Source: an uncultured Lachnospiraceae bacterium (GTDB lineage Bacteria; Bacillota; Clostridia; Lachnospirales; Lachnospiraceae). From it: DNA of 64,000 nt. The DNA lies in NCBI GenBank assembly GCA_934339135.1, contig CAKRHP010000007.1, positions 62,001-126,000 on the forward strand. The letters run 5' to 3'. The first letter of the stretch is position 1. Each line of letters opens with the position of its first letter. The notes beneath the pieces were generated by a model, which saw nothing but the letters and a program-made list of their open reading frames with translations, ran no database searches and was not told where the DNA came from. The position numbers were made by a program, and so were the translations under genes. Positions 15,179-23,845 of this stretch are shown here, in pieces.

Positions 15179-15886
15179 TTATCGGAACATATAAGAGAAA
15201 TACGCTTCCTTAAAGGCGGCGTAATTATTTCGGGAAATGGGGATATTTGTCCCATTTTTAGTACTGATCTGAGTCTTGGTAAACTGTTCCACATGGTTTA
15301 GATTTACGATATAGCTGCGATGGCATTTAAAGAATCCCTTTTCCAGGCTGAAAATTTTCTCGCAATTAGAAAAAAGCTCTCGTATTTCTATGTCCGTATC
15401 ATTGGACAGAGAAACCAGGACTCTTTTATTTTGTGCTTCCAGATAATCCACATCCTCCAATGTGATCCGGCAGAAACCGGTGTCTGTCTGGGCGGCAAAG
15501 AACTCACGGGCGGTGTGTGTTGTTTCCCAAAAATCGTCCAGAACATCAAACAGCCGATCCGCCTCAATGGGCTTTATCAGATAATTTAATGCCTTGACCT
15601 CATAAGAATCCACGGCGTATTCCCGGGAAGAGGTTAGAAAAATGATGGGAACGGACTGATGGTCATGGCGCAGTTCCCTGGCGGTATCCATTCCATTGAG
15701 CAGGGGCATGATGATATCAAGAATAACCAGATCCATACAATATGTCTGGTGTGCCAGGATCAGATCATCTCCATTGGTAAAACGATATAATGTAATATCA
15801 ACTCCCCGTTGATCTGCCCATTGTTTTAAAAGACATTCTGTTTCCTCTAAATATGGTAACTCATCATCACAAATTGCTATCTTCAT
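15179..15886 (-). CDS. LytTR-family response regulator (AgrA-like)
   Basis: The 235-residue regulator has an N-terminal receiver (acidic pair in AICDDE, phospho-Asp in LVILDIIMP, IFLTSS, and Lys in YLIKP). The C-terminal LytTR DNA-binding domain contains DVDYLEAQNKRVLV and FFKCHRSYIVNLNHV. LytTR regulators bind short direct repeats and often control peptide signalling, bacteriocins or virulence. ATG 15886 follows AGAGG by 9 bases. The GHKL kinase gene 58 bases upstream on the same strand is its cognate sensor. Confidence 0.9.
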   Translation of the reverse strand: MKIAICDDELPYLEETECLLKQWADQRGVDITLYRFTNGDDLILAHQTYCMDLVILDIIMPLLNGMDTARELRHDHQSVPIIFLTSSREYAVDSYEVKALNYLIKPIEADRLFDVLDDFWETTHTAREFFAAQTDTGFCRITLEDVDYLEAQNKRVLVSLSNDTDIEIRELFSNCEKIFSLEKGFFKCHRSYIVNLNHVEQFTKTQISTKNGTNIPISRNNYAAFKEAYFSYMFR

Positions 15887-15944
15887 AAACAAGTACCTCT
15901 AAAATTAATATCTGTGCATGGTTATAAAACACAAATAACATTTC

Positions 15945-17213
15945 TTATATTATGATTCTCAGTATAAATATATGGTTCAGGACAGAAAAATGATACTGTC
16001 CGTGCAGCTGCTCTACATAGTATACAATACTTTTCACCCCAATGCCATGCCCTTTTTGGGCGGATGCAGGAATTCCATCGATAAATTTGGGAATCCGTTC
16101 CACGGGATTTTCAATTTCCAGAAGCAGCTGGTGATCCTTTTGGGTAAGGGAGAGGCGGGCCCACTTTTCAACGGATTGCAGCGTTTCCAGAGAATGCATT
16201 GCATTTTCGAGAGCGTTTGACAGGATCGTGCAGATGGCAAGATCGGGACAGGAAAGGACTTCGCCGGTATGGATCGTGCAATGTAGTGTAAATCCCTTAT
16301 CAGAAAAACGCATCTGGTAAATGGAAATCACGGAATTGATCATTTCATTCCGGCTGTAGCGTTCAATGATCGTTTCATCATAGGCATCGCCAATTTCTTT
16401 AATGTATTTCCGCGCCGGTTCGGCAGAGTCTTCCTGCAGCAGTGTCATCAAAATATTCAGATGATGCCGCATATCATGGCGAAGAATGGAAAGTTCCTGC
16501 TTACTGTTACGGACCTGATCAATCTCTTTTTGGATGGACAAAAGCTGAATTTCCATAAGATCACTGTATTGGCGGATCTCCTGTTTTTTTTCAAATTCTT
16601 TATAGTATACCAGAAGAAAGATCAGATATGAGATGCAGAATGCAAAGCTCATGAACTCCACGATAGCTTTGTTTCCGGAATACAGCAGACTCGAAAATTT
16701 CGTTGTTGCATAATCAAAAATATAATAGGTCAATGGAAGAAAACCGATCACACAAAGCTCCCGTTTTTCTTTGGCAAATACGGCGGCTGTTGTATGACAT
16801 ACAAAACGGCAGAGAAGCACAAAGGTTAAAATAGTTGCGGCAATACGTGCGGAATAATAACACCAGTACTGTCCGGTAAATCCCAGGATAAATAAGCCGA
16901 TCCACGTACTTACCTGACAACATAAATAAGCAGAAAAAACAGAGGTAAAGCTGGATAGTAACGGGTATTTATAATACCAGTGTAGAAAAAAAGCCAGTGG
17001 CAGATGAATGATCAGAGGATAGATCTGCTGGGCAAATGCATCGCTGATGGTTAAAGAAAACAGAAGATAGGTGAGTCCCTCTCCACAAAATAACAAAAAA
17101 AGGATGCCGATGTTTTTGAGATTCTGACGGACACCCAGAAAAAAAGCGGAGATATAAATGCCAAACAATAATGTCGTCAGATCGTGGGTTGCAGATAAAA
17201 TTTCAATGAGCAT
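15945..17213 (-). CDS. GHKL-type sensor histidine kinase (AgrC-like)
   Basis: The 422-residue kinase has six to seven N-terminal membrane segments (about 1-210), a coiled linker, the phospho-acceptor region ELSILRHDMRHHLN, and a GHKL ATPase domain with N-box LSNALENAMHSLE and glycine box KGHGIGVKSI. This is the AgrC/ComD class that often senses peptides. No agrB or agrD-like gene is visible nearby, so the signal is unknown. The ATG at 17213 fits AGGAGG with 8-base spacing better than the ATG at 17219. Confidence 0.9.
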   Translation of the reverse strand: MLIEILSATHDLTTLLFGIYISAFFLGVRQNLKNIGILFLLFCGEGLTYLLFSLTISDAFAQQIYPLIIHLPLAFFLHWYYKYPLLSSFTSVFSAYLCCQVSTWIGLFILGFTGQYWCYYSARIAATILTFVLLCRFVCHTTAAVFAKEKRELCVIGFLPLTYYIFDYATTKFSSLLYSGNKAIVEFMSFAFCISYLIFLLVYYKEFEKKQEIRQYSDLMEIQLLSIQKEIDQVRNSKQELSILRHDMRHHLNILMTLLQEDSAEPARKYIKEIGDAYDETIIERYSRNEMINSVISIYQMRFSDKGFTLHCTIHTGEVLSCPDLAICTILSNALENAMHSLETLQSVEKWARLSLTQKDHQLLLEIENPVERIPKFIDGIPASAQKGHGIGVKSIVYYVEQLHGQYHFSVLNHIFILRIII

Positions 17214-17416
17214 GGGCATTTCCTCCTTGTTGTCATAGTCTGATTATAAAAGGTTTTTATAGGAAAAACAACCGGATTCTTTTACCATTCACACCATATA
17301 TGCTCCGTTCGCGCAAAAAACAGTAACGTTAATGCAAAAATGATATACTAATACTGATGAATAAAGAAAAATAACTTTCTATTCTACAAGGAAGGCAAGA
17401 ACAAGGAGGAAAATAT

Positions 17417-20400
17417 ATGAAAAGACTTTTATTATGTTTCATGATGTTTTTTAGTCTGATTGTATTTCTACAGGTAACACCTGTAAATGCAGCAGATGAT
17501 CAGGAGGTCACGATCTATGATATCAGAAGTGATTATGGGGCCAAAGTCAAGGTGCCGGAAGAACTTCAGAAGGAATATCCAATACCGGACTATGTAAGGG
17601 GTACCAAGTACGAGGTAGTGTCCGGATCTGATTCTGTGACTGTATCGGCGAAAGGTCTGGTGACGGCCAAGCGCAGTTATTGGAAAGATTACGGCGATGC
17701 GGGAATATGGCCAGGTTCCGTGAGGAATTATGATTATTATACGATCACACCCGGTGATGCAGTGATCGAAATTACTTACAAGGGTGTAACGAAAAGCCTG
17801 ACGGTGCATCTTGTGAATTATGAAACGGTTTATGTGGATCAGGTAATACAAGATTACATTGATGCTAATATCGGGGAAGACATGAGTGATATGGAACTCA
17901 TCAATGCGATTGCAAAGTTTGCGGCACAGTATGATTATCTCAAAACATCCTCTTCTCTTTCCGATATGGTGATTTTGAAGAGCTGTAATGATAAAGCTGC
18001 GGCAGAGTCGGTTGTTAAGCTGGCTGAGAAGCTGGGATATGATGCATGGTCGTTTGATGAATCGAAACCGACTACCAGCCAGCCTACCAGCCGAAAACTT
18101 GCAATGGTAAAGATAGGAGATCAGTACTACCAGATTGATGCCGGTATGGATCGATCAAAAGACAGTGGGTATCGTCCGTTTGGGGTGACGAAAAGAAACT
18201 CGCTTTTCCGGTATGAATTAGATGGGCAAAATGCAAAGATCACCTATTATGATGACAGCGCTTTCTCCGGTACGTTGGAGGTGCCGTCCAAGATTGATGG
18301 ATATACAGTGACTGGGATCGGTTTCCAAGGTCTTGGAAATCTGAACTGCACAAAGATTGTTTTGCCGGATACGTTAAAAGCATTGGACGGACGTGTTTTT
18401 TATAATTGCAAGAATCTGAAAGAGCTGGAGATACCGGCGTCAGTAGATACGATTTCCGCTGCGATCACAGACGGCTGCATCCATCTGGAGAAGCTTACCG
18501 TAGCAAAGGACAATCAGACATATATGTCCAAAGATAATGCCATTTACAGCAAGGATGGAACAGAGCTTGTTACTGTGACAATGGTTTCAGAGTTTAAAGT
18601 TCCCGATACGGTAACAGTAATCGGATCAGATGTATTTTTCAATAATACAAATCTGATCCGCGTGGAGATCCCGAAAAGCGTAGTGAAGATAGGCGATTCC
18701 GCATTTAACAGCTGCAAGAACTTAAGAAGTGTGCAGCTGCCGGAGAAATTGGTGGAGATTGGTGAAAACTGCTTTTGGGGAGATGCCAGTTTATCAGTGA
18801 TCCGGATTCCGGCCACGGTAACAAACATTGGATATGGTGCATTTCTCAACTGTAAAGGATTGACTGCGGTATATTTTTACGGAGATCTGCCACAGTTTGA
18901 GAAGTCCGAACCGACAATGCGTGCCAATATGATTTTTAGCAGTTGTAGCAACCTCAAGACGGCATATTATCCAAAAGGAAATACGACATGGACAGCGGAC
19001 GGTGTTGCGAAAAAGCTGACATATCAGGTAGAAAGAGGTAAAACACTCACCTGGAGTCCATGGGATCCAAGCACGGTGCAGTCCATTTTAAATGCGCAGA
19101 TCACTCTGCCGGGTGGAACATACACATATACCGGAAAGGCATTTGCTCCGGCTGTCACTGTGACTTTAGAGGGAAAAACTCTGACGCAGGGAACGGATTA
19201 TGTGATCAATTATTTCGATAATATCAATGCCGGTACCGCTCAGGTACAGATTACCGGACTTGGCAGTTATGAGGGCGTGACCCAGAGCAGTTTCCAGATT
19301 AAAAAAGCATCACCAAAGATGAGTGCGCTTATAACAAAGGATGAATTGATAGTAGGTCAGACGACCAGCTTTATCAAGGCAGATGGTTGTCAATTTGAAT
19401 CCGGTGATCCGGAAGTGGCATCGGTAACCACCGAAGGTGTGATCAAGGCAGTGGCAGCAGGAACGACAACCGTTTCTGCAATCTACGCGGAGACGGATAA
19501 TTATTCCGAGGGAAGAGTCATCTTTACAATTACAGTAAAACCGGATCCGAATGCAACACCGACACCGGTAACGACAACAACACCGTTACCAACCAGCACA
19601 CCGGGAGAAACTGAAACTCCGGAAACGATTACTACTCCAACCCCGGGAGCTATTGCAACAGCTACCCCTGGAGCGGTTGCCACTCCAACGCCGGGGGCTA
19701 TTGCAACAGCTAGCCCTGGGGCAGTTACAACGCCGACGCCGGGAGAAGTTACGACACCTGAGCCGACGGAGAGTGAGAAACCGGATGCCCCAAGTACATC
19801 ACCGGTGGAAAGTGAGAAGCCGGATGTCCCAAGTGCATCACCGGTGGAGAGTGAGAAGCCAAATGCCCCAAGTGCATCACCGGCGGAGAGTGAGAAGCCA
19901 AATGTACCAACCGCGACACCGGGAGGATCAAATAAGCCATCAAATCCGACGCACACGTCGGATACGACGAACAAGTCATCTTCCACACCGACACAGCAGC
20001 CGACTAAAACAAAAGCACCATCCACAACAAATGATGGAAGCAGTTCTTTGACGGTCGGATCTACGGTGACATACAAAAATGCGAAATATCGTATTACCGG
20101 AAAGAATACGGCGGAATTTACAGGTATTGTCAAGGGTAAGACAGTGAATGTACCAAATACCATTACCGTGGGAGGGAAGGTTTATAAGATAACATCTATT
20201 GCCGCAAAGGCATGTAGATATAATACAAAGATCACAAAGCTTGTCATTGGCAAGAATGTAAAGAAGATTGGTAAAGAAGCATTCTTTAACTGCATAAAAC
20301 TTAAAAATATTAACTGTAAGAGCGCCCTGCTAAAAGCGGGAAGTGTTAAGAAAAATGCATTTAAGGGTCTCAATAAAAAAGTTGTCCTTAAAGTGCCAAA

Positions 20401-20440
20401 GGCACAAAAGGTTCTTTATAAGAAGTTATTTATATTCTAA
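17417..20440 (+). CDS. Large secreted BspA-like leucine-rich-repeat surface protein
   Basis: The 1007-residue exported protein starts with a signal peptide (1-25, cut near VNAADD). Next comes a transglutaminase-like region (about 155-245) that keeps Cys190 and Asp241 but shows no His at the expected place, so it is probably inactive. BspA-type LRR_5 repeats follow (about 275-525, for example LKALDGRVFYNCKNLKEL). Then come two Ig-like/Big_2 segments (about 555-710), a Thr/Pro/Glu linker with tandem repeats (711-875) and a final LRR segment. No LPxTG sorting signal is present. Such proteins usually mediate contact with host or matrix. A strong terminator follows. Confidence 0.88.
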   Translation: MKRLLLCFMMFFSLIVFLQVTPVNAADDQEVTIYDIRSDYGAKVKVPEELQKEYPIPDYVRGTKYEVVSGSDSVTVSAKGLVTAKRSYWKDYGDAGIWPGSVRNYDYYTITPGDAVIEITYKGVTKSLTVHLVNYETVYVDQVIQDYIDANIGEDMSDMELINAIAKFAAQYDYLKTSSSLSDMVILKSCNDKAAAESVVKLAEKLGYDAWSFDESKPTTSQPTSRKLAMVKIGDQYYQIDAGMDRSKDSGYRPFGVTKRNSLFRYELDGQNAKITYYDDSAFSGTLEVPSKIDGYTVTGIGFQGLGNLNCTKIVLPDTLKALDGRVFYNCKNLKELEIPASVDTISAAITDGCIHLEKLTVAKDNQTYMSKDNAIYSKDGTELVTVTMVSEFKVPDTVTVIGSDVFFNNTNLIRVEIPKSVVKIGDSAFNSCKNLRSVQLPEKLVEIGENCFWGDASLSVIRIPATVTNIGYGAFLNCKGLTAVYFYGDLPQFEKSEPTMRANMIFSSCSNLKTAYYPKGNTTWTADGVAKKLTYQVERGKTLTWSPWDPSTVQSILNAQITLPGGTYTYTGKAFAPAVTVTLEGKTLTQGTDYVINYFDNINAGTAQVQITGLGSYEGVTQSSFQIKKASPKMSALITKDELIVGQTTSFIKADGCQFESGDPEVASVTTEGVIKAVAAGTTTVSAIYAETDNYSEGRVIFTITVKPDPNATPTPVTTTTPLPTSTPGETETPETITTPTPGAIATATPGAVATPTPGAIATASPGAVTTPTPGEVTTPEPTESEKPDAPSTSPVESEKPDVPSASPVESEKPNAPSASPAESEKPNVPTATPGGSNKPSNPTHTSDTTNKSSSTPTQQPTKTKAPSTTNDGSSSLTVGSTVTYKNAKYRITGKNTAEFTGIVKGKTVNVPNTITVGGKVYKITSIAAKACRYNTKITKLVIGKNVKKIGKEAFFNCIKLKNINCKSALLKAGSVKKNAFKGLNKKVVLKVPKAQKVLYKKLFIF
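19634..19729 (+). repeat. Two 48-base tandem repeats encoding Thr-Pro-Gly linker
   Basis: Two consecutive in-frame copies (19634-19681 and 19682-19729) encode TPTPGAIATATPGAVA-like 16-residue units, with a partial third copy after them. This is likely a copy-number-variable linker within the LRR protein gene. Confidence 0.8.
19769..19924 (+). repeat. Four 39-base tandem repeats encoding ESEKP-type linker
   Basis: Four in-frame 39-base units encode 13-residue repeats of the type ESEKPDVPSASPV. The third and fourth copies diverge slightly. They extend the flexible linker of the LRR protein. Confidence 0.82.
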
Positions 20441-20470
20441 AGCCGGTTAAAGGAAAAAGAATGAATCATT

Positions 20471-20510
20471 ATAAGCGGGTTATGCCGAAATGCGTAACCC
20501 GCTTATTTTG
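20471..20510 (+). terminator. Rho-independent terminator after the LRR protein gene
   Basis: A 12-bp perfect GC-rich stem (20471-20482 with 20495-20506) with a 12-base loop is followed by a T-rich tract. Confidence 0.85.
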
Positions 20511-20629
20511 CCCTTTTTTGTGTTCATAAAGAAATCTATGAAACCAGCCGATTATTATAATAAGGATATATCGGAAGATAACACGGATGTGTATGCGGAC
20601 CGGAGGGTTCGTTTTCAAGGAGGATGAAA

Positions 20630-21805
20630 ATGAAGCAGGGAATGATCACGGGGAATATGGACGGATCTTATCGCCGGGGAAGGACGGTGGTTTCCGGGTA
20701 TTCCAAAAGCCGGGAGACCACGGCTGGGAAAACAAAGCGTACAGCGTCAGCTGTGGCAGGGAAAAATAAAACAACTGAAAAGTCAGGTGCAGCAGGCAGC
20801 AGGGGATTTTATGATGAGAATGTACAGTATGATGTGTCGGATGGAAGAAGCAGAGTGGCACAGATCTTGAGTCAGCAGCAGAGCGTGTATTCTTATAATG
20901 GGGATGTTTATGTTACTGATCAGGGAGCGGAAGCAACGCAAAACGGTGCGTCAAAAAAGGGACAGATAACGGATGCAATGTCTGGGACGGATGAGGAGGA
21001 CGACAAGTCTGAAAACACAGATACGCAGGGCTATTCCGAGTCGGATATAGAGTATATGGAGCGGCTTCTGGAAAGTATGCGGAAAAGCAGAGAAAACATA
21101 TCCAAAAATAAAACGGATACCAAGAAAACTCTCACCTACAATTATCGTAAAGTTTCCGGTGCCATTATGCGGGCGAAAACCCGAATACAGGCAGGAAATG
21201 CACTTACTTCGGCAAAATCAGAGCTTTCCGGCCTGAAACGGAAAGCGGGATCCGGACAGTATAAGGACGAGGAACTGCAGATTGCGATCAATCATGCCAA
21301 TAAAATGATCCGGACAGCACGTCGAAAAATGTCTCATCTGAAGCTGGAGGAAATGCAGAAAAAGAGTGACAATGACACGGTGCATAGCAGGGAACAAAAA
21401 AATGAAAATATAAAAAGACAAGAGCATGTACAAAACAGCACAGCCATTAAAGCAGATATGGACCAGCAGGTACTCCGGTTGAAAAAGCGATTAAAACAGA
21501 TCACGAAAGCAGAGAAGAATGGGCATCGCCGTTCTGAAAATTATGATCTTCTGCAGGCGGACATGGAGTATTTAAAAAGAAAGATCGACCTGCTACGGCA
21601 GGATCAGTCGGGACAGGGTAGTGATACAACAAGACCGGAAGAGATTGGGAGCGGCGGTGTGCCGGATAATGGAATCAGCGCCACTAATACGACTGTTGCT
21701 GCAAGTGCGGTGAATGATCCGGCAGGAGGAGAAAATGCCTCTGCGGCACAGGTGGCAGAGCAGGGAATGGCAGAGCGGGCAGCCGCATCGACCCCTGTTT
21801 TATAA
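20630..21805 (+). CDS. Unknown cytoplasmic coiled-coil protein
   Basis: I do not recognise this 391-residue protein. The N-terminal 60 residues are basic and rich in Gly, Ser, Lys and Thr. An acidic, disordered-looking stretch covers about 105-140. A long charged helical region (about 145-340) is probably coiled coil and includes LTSAKSELSGLKRKAGSG. The tail is low-complexity Ala/Gly/Ser. There is no signal peptide or membrane helix. Start 20630 is chosen because AGGAGG lies 6 bases upstream; an earlier ATG directly abuts that site. It has its own terminator and stands alone. A structural or DNA-associated role is possible but unsupported. Confidence 0.7.
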   Translation: MKQGMITGNMDGSYRRGRTVVSGYSKSRETTAGKTKRTASAVAGKNKTTEKSGAAGSRGFYDENVQYDVSDGRSRVAQILSQQQSVYSYNGDVYVTDQGAEATQNGASKKGQITDAMSGTDEEDDKSENTDTQGYSESDIEYMERLLESMRKSRENISKNKTDTKKTLTYNYRKVSGAIMRAKTRIQAGNALTSAKSELSGLKRKAGSGQYKDEELQIAINHANKMIRTARRKMSHLKLEEMQKKSDNDTVHSREQKNENIKRQEHVQNSTAIKADMDQQVLRLKKRLKQITKAEKNGHRRSENYDLLQADMEYLKRKIDLLRQDQSGQGSDTTRPEEIGSGGVPDNGISATNTTVAASAVNDPAGGENASAAQVAEQGMAERAAASTPVL

Positions 21806-21829
21806 AACAAAATACAGATGTTATCTTAC

Positions 21830-21853
21830 ACGGCGCTTCGGCGCCGTATTTTA
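21830..21853 (+). terminator. Terminator with TTCG tetraloop
   Basis: A 7-bp all-match GC-rich stem (21830-21836 with 21841-21847) closed by a TTCG tetraloop is followed by ATTTT. It lies 25 bases after the coiled-coil protein gene and separates it from the OPT transporter run. Confidence 0.85.
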
Positions 21854-21941
21854 ATGACATGAACGGAAATATGTGGTATACTTTGAGGGACAGACAAGCA
21901 TAATATAAGCATGATAAATATATTATGAATAGAGGTCTGTT

Positions 21942-23837
21942 ATGAGTAAAAATGAAAAAATAAAACCTATCATTCCGGCAGATAAAACCCTGCCGGAATT
22001 TACACCGGTTTCTTTAGTACTGGGACTGATCCTGGCGGTGGTATTCGGAGCGGCCAATGCGTATCTGGGATTGCGGGTCGGTATGACTGTTTCAGCGTCG
22101 ATACCGGCGGCGGTGATCTCTATGGGAATCCTGCGGTATGTGCTTCGCAGGGATTCCATTCTGGAAAATAACATGGTACAGACCATTGGGTCGGCCGGAG
22201 AGTCTCTGGCGGCGGGAGCCATTTTTACCATGCCGGCATTATTTATGTGGGCAGAGGAAAGCCGTGAGGTGGCAATGCCGTCCTTTACGGAGATTGCAGC
22301 GATCGCAGTCTGTGGAGGTCTGCTGGGGGTCCTGTTTATGGTACCCCTTCGTAATGCATTGATCGTGGAGGAGCATGGAGTGCTCCCGTTCCCGGAAGGG
22401 ACGGCATGTGCAGAGGTTCTTATGGCGGGAGAAGAAGGAGGCACCAAATCAAAGGTTGTTTTTGCAGGTCTTGGAATCTCTGCCTTGTATAAGTTTATTA
22501 CAGACGGTTTGAAGCTGTTTCCGTCGGAGGTGCATTGGAATATCCGCTCCCTCCGGACAGCATTTGGGCTTGATGTGCTGCCGGCCCTAGTGAGCGTCGG
22601 CTATATCTGCGGACAGCGTGTAGCGGCGAATATGTTTGCCGGAGGTGTGCTTGGCTGGTTTGTGCTGATCCCGGCGATCGTGCTGTTTGGCGGCGATAAT
22701 GTGATCGCACCTGCCACGGCACGGATTTCTGAAATGGATGTGATGAGCATCTGGGGCAGTTATATTCGGTATATTGGAGCCGGAGCGGTAGCGGCAGGAG
22801 GCATTATCAGCCTGATCAAGACATTTCCGGTGATCCTGCGGACCTTTACGAAGGCAGTCAGGGGCATTGGCATAGGACGGAAGGACACCCTGCGCACCTC
22901 GAGAGAGCTTCCGATGGGAGCGGTTCTGGCAGGAGTATTGCTGATCGGTTTGGTGATCTGGCTTTTGCCGTCTGTTCCTGTCCGGCTGTTTGGAGCAATG
23001 CTGGTGATCATCTTTGGATTTTTCTTTGCAACAGTGTCCAGCCGTATGGTAGGACTTGTGGGTTCTTCCAATAATCCGGTATCGGGTATGGCGATCGCCA
23101 CTCTGCTGATCGCGACAGCTCTGTTGAAGGGAACCGGAATGACCGGGTATACGGGGATGGTATCCGCTATTTGTGTAGGGACGGTGATCTGTATCGTGGC
23201 GGCGATGGCAGGAGATACGTCGCAGGATCTGAAGACCGGCTTTATCGTGGGAGCAACTCCCATGTGGCAGCAGATCGGAGAGCTGATCGGTGCAGTTGTG
23301 GCGGCACTTACCATTGGCGGCGTGATGTACCTGCTTCATGCAGCGTGGGGCTTTGGCAATTCGGCACAGCTTCCGGCACCGCAGGCGACCCTGATGAAGC
23401 TGGTGGTGGAAGGTGTCATGGGTGGTACATTGCCCTGGGGACTTGTCTTTTGCGGAGTTTTTGTTGCGATCGTGATGGAGCTTCTGGGGCTTCCGGTATT
23501 ACCTATTTCTATCGGTCTTTATCTGCCGATCCATCTGTCGGCACCGATTTTTGTGGGAGGACTGATCCGGAAACTGGCAGAGTCCCAAAAGGAGGATACG
23601 GAGGAAACGGCCGCTTTGAAAAAAGACCGTGTGGACAGGGGGCTTTTATACAGCTCCGGTATGATTGCCGGAGAAGGACTGATTGGTATTTTACTTGCCG
23701 TTCTCGCTGTGATCCCCATGCGGGGCGGAACGGTGGCACAATATATACAACTAAACTTTTCGTTTGGAAATACAGGAGGCATCGTGTTTTTTATCCTGCT
23801 GTTGTTTTCGTTTTTTGTAATTTTAAGAAAGGCGTGA
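21942..23837 (+). CDS. OPT-family oligopeptide transporter
   Basis: The 631-residue, highly hydrophobic protein has about 15-16 membrane segments. Its N-terminal signature (LPEFTPVSLVLGLILAVVFG then GAANAYLGLRVGMTVSASIP) is typical of bacterial OPT transporters. A conserved-looking central loop includes SRMVGLVGSSNNPVSGMAI. OPT proteins import short peptides or metal-chelate complexes with protons. The dipeptidase PepD begins 8 bases after its stop, which strongly suggests peptide uptake followed by hydrolysis. It is the first gene of a seven-gene same-strand run ending at 30765. Confidence 0.92.
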   Translation: MSKNEKIKPIIPADKTLPEFTPVSLVLGLILAVVFGAANAYLGLRVGMTVSASIPAAVISMGILRYVLRRDSILENNMVQTIGSAGESLAAGAIFTMPALFMWAEESREVAMPSFTEIAAIAVCGGLLGVLFMVPLRNALIVEEHGVLPFPEGTACAEVLMAGEEGGTKSKVVFAGLGISALYKFITDGLKLFPSEVHWNIRSLRTAFGLDVLPALVSVGYICGQRVAANMFAGGVLGWFVLIPAIVLFGGDNVIAPATARISEMDVMSIWGSYIRYIGAGAVAAGGIISLIKTFPVILRTFTKAVRGIGIGRKDTLRTSRELPMGAVLAGVLLIGLVIWLLPSVPVRLFGAMLVIIFGFFFATVSSRMVGLVGSSNNPVSGMAIATLLIATALLKGTGMTGYTGMVSAICVGTVICIVAAMAGDTSQDLKTGFIVGATPMWQQIGELIGAVVAALTIGGVMYLLHAAWGFGNSAQLPAPQATLMKLVVEGVMGGTLPWGLVFCGVFVAIVMELLGLPVLPISIGLYLPIHLSAPIFVGGLIRKLAESQKEDTEETAALKKDRVDRGLLYSSGMIAGEGLIGILLAVLAVIPMRGGTVAQYIQLNFSFGNTGGIVFFILLLFSFFVILRKA

Positions 23838-23845
23838 TAAGTGGT

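Noticed and set aside
19501..20163. A 220-codon minus-strand frame rich in Gly and Val
   Set aside because: It is the mirror of the Thr/Pro tandem-repeat linker of the LRR protein and shares its periodicity, with no start site.
23171..23845. A long in-frame extension upstream of pepD
   Set aside because: It lies inside the OPT transporter gene in another frame and encodes no dipeptidase sequence.
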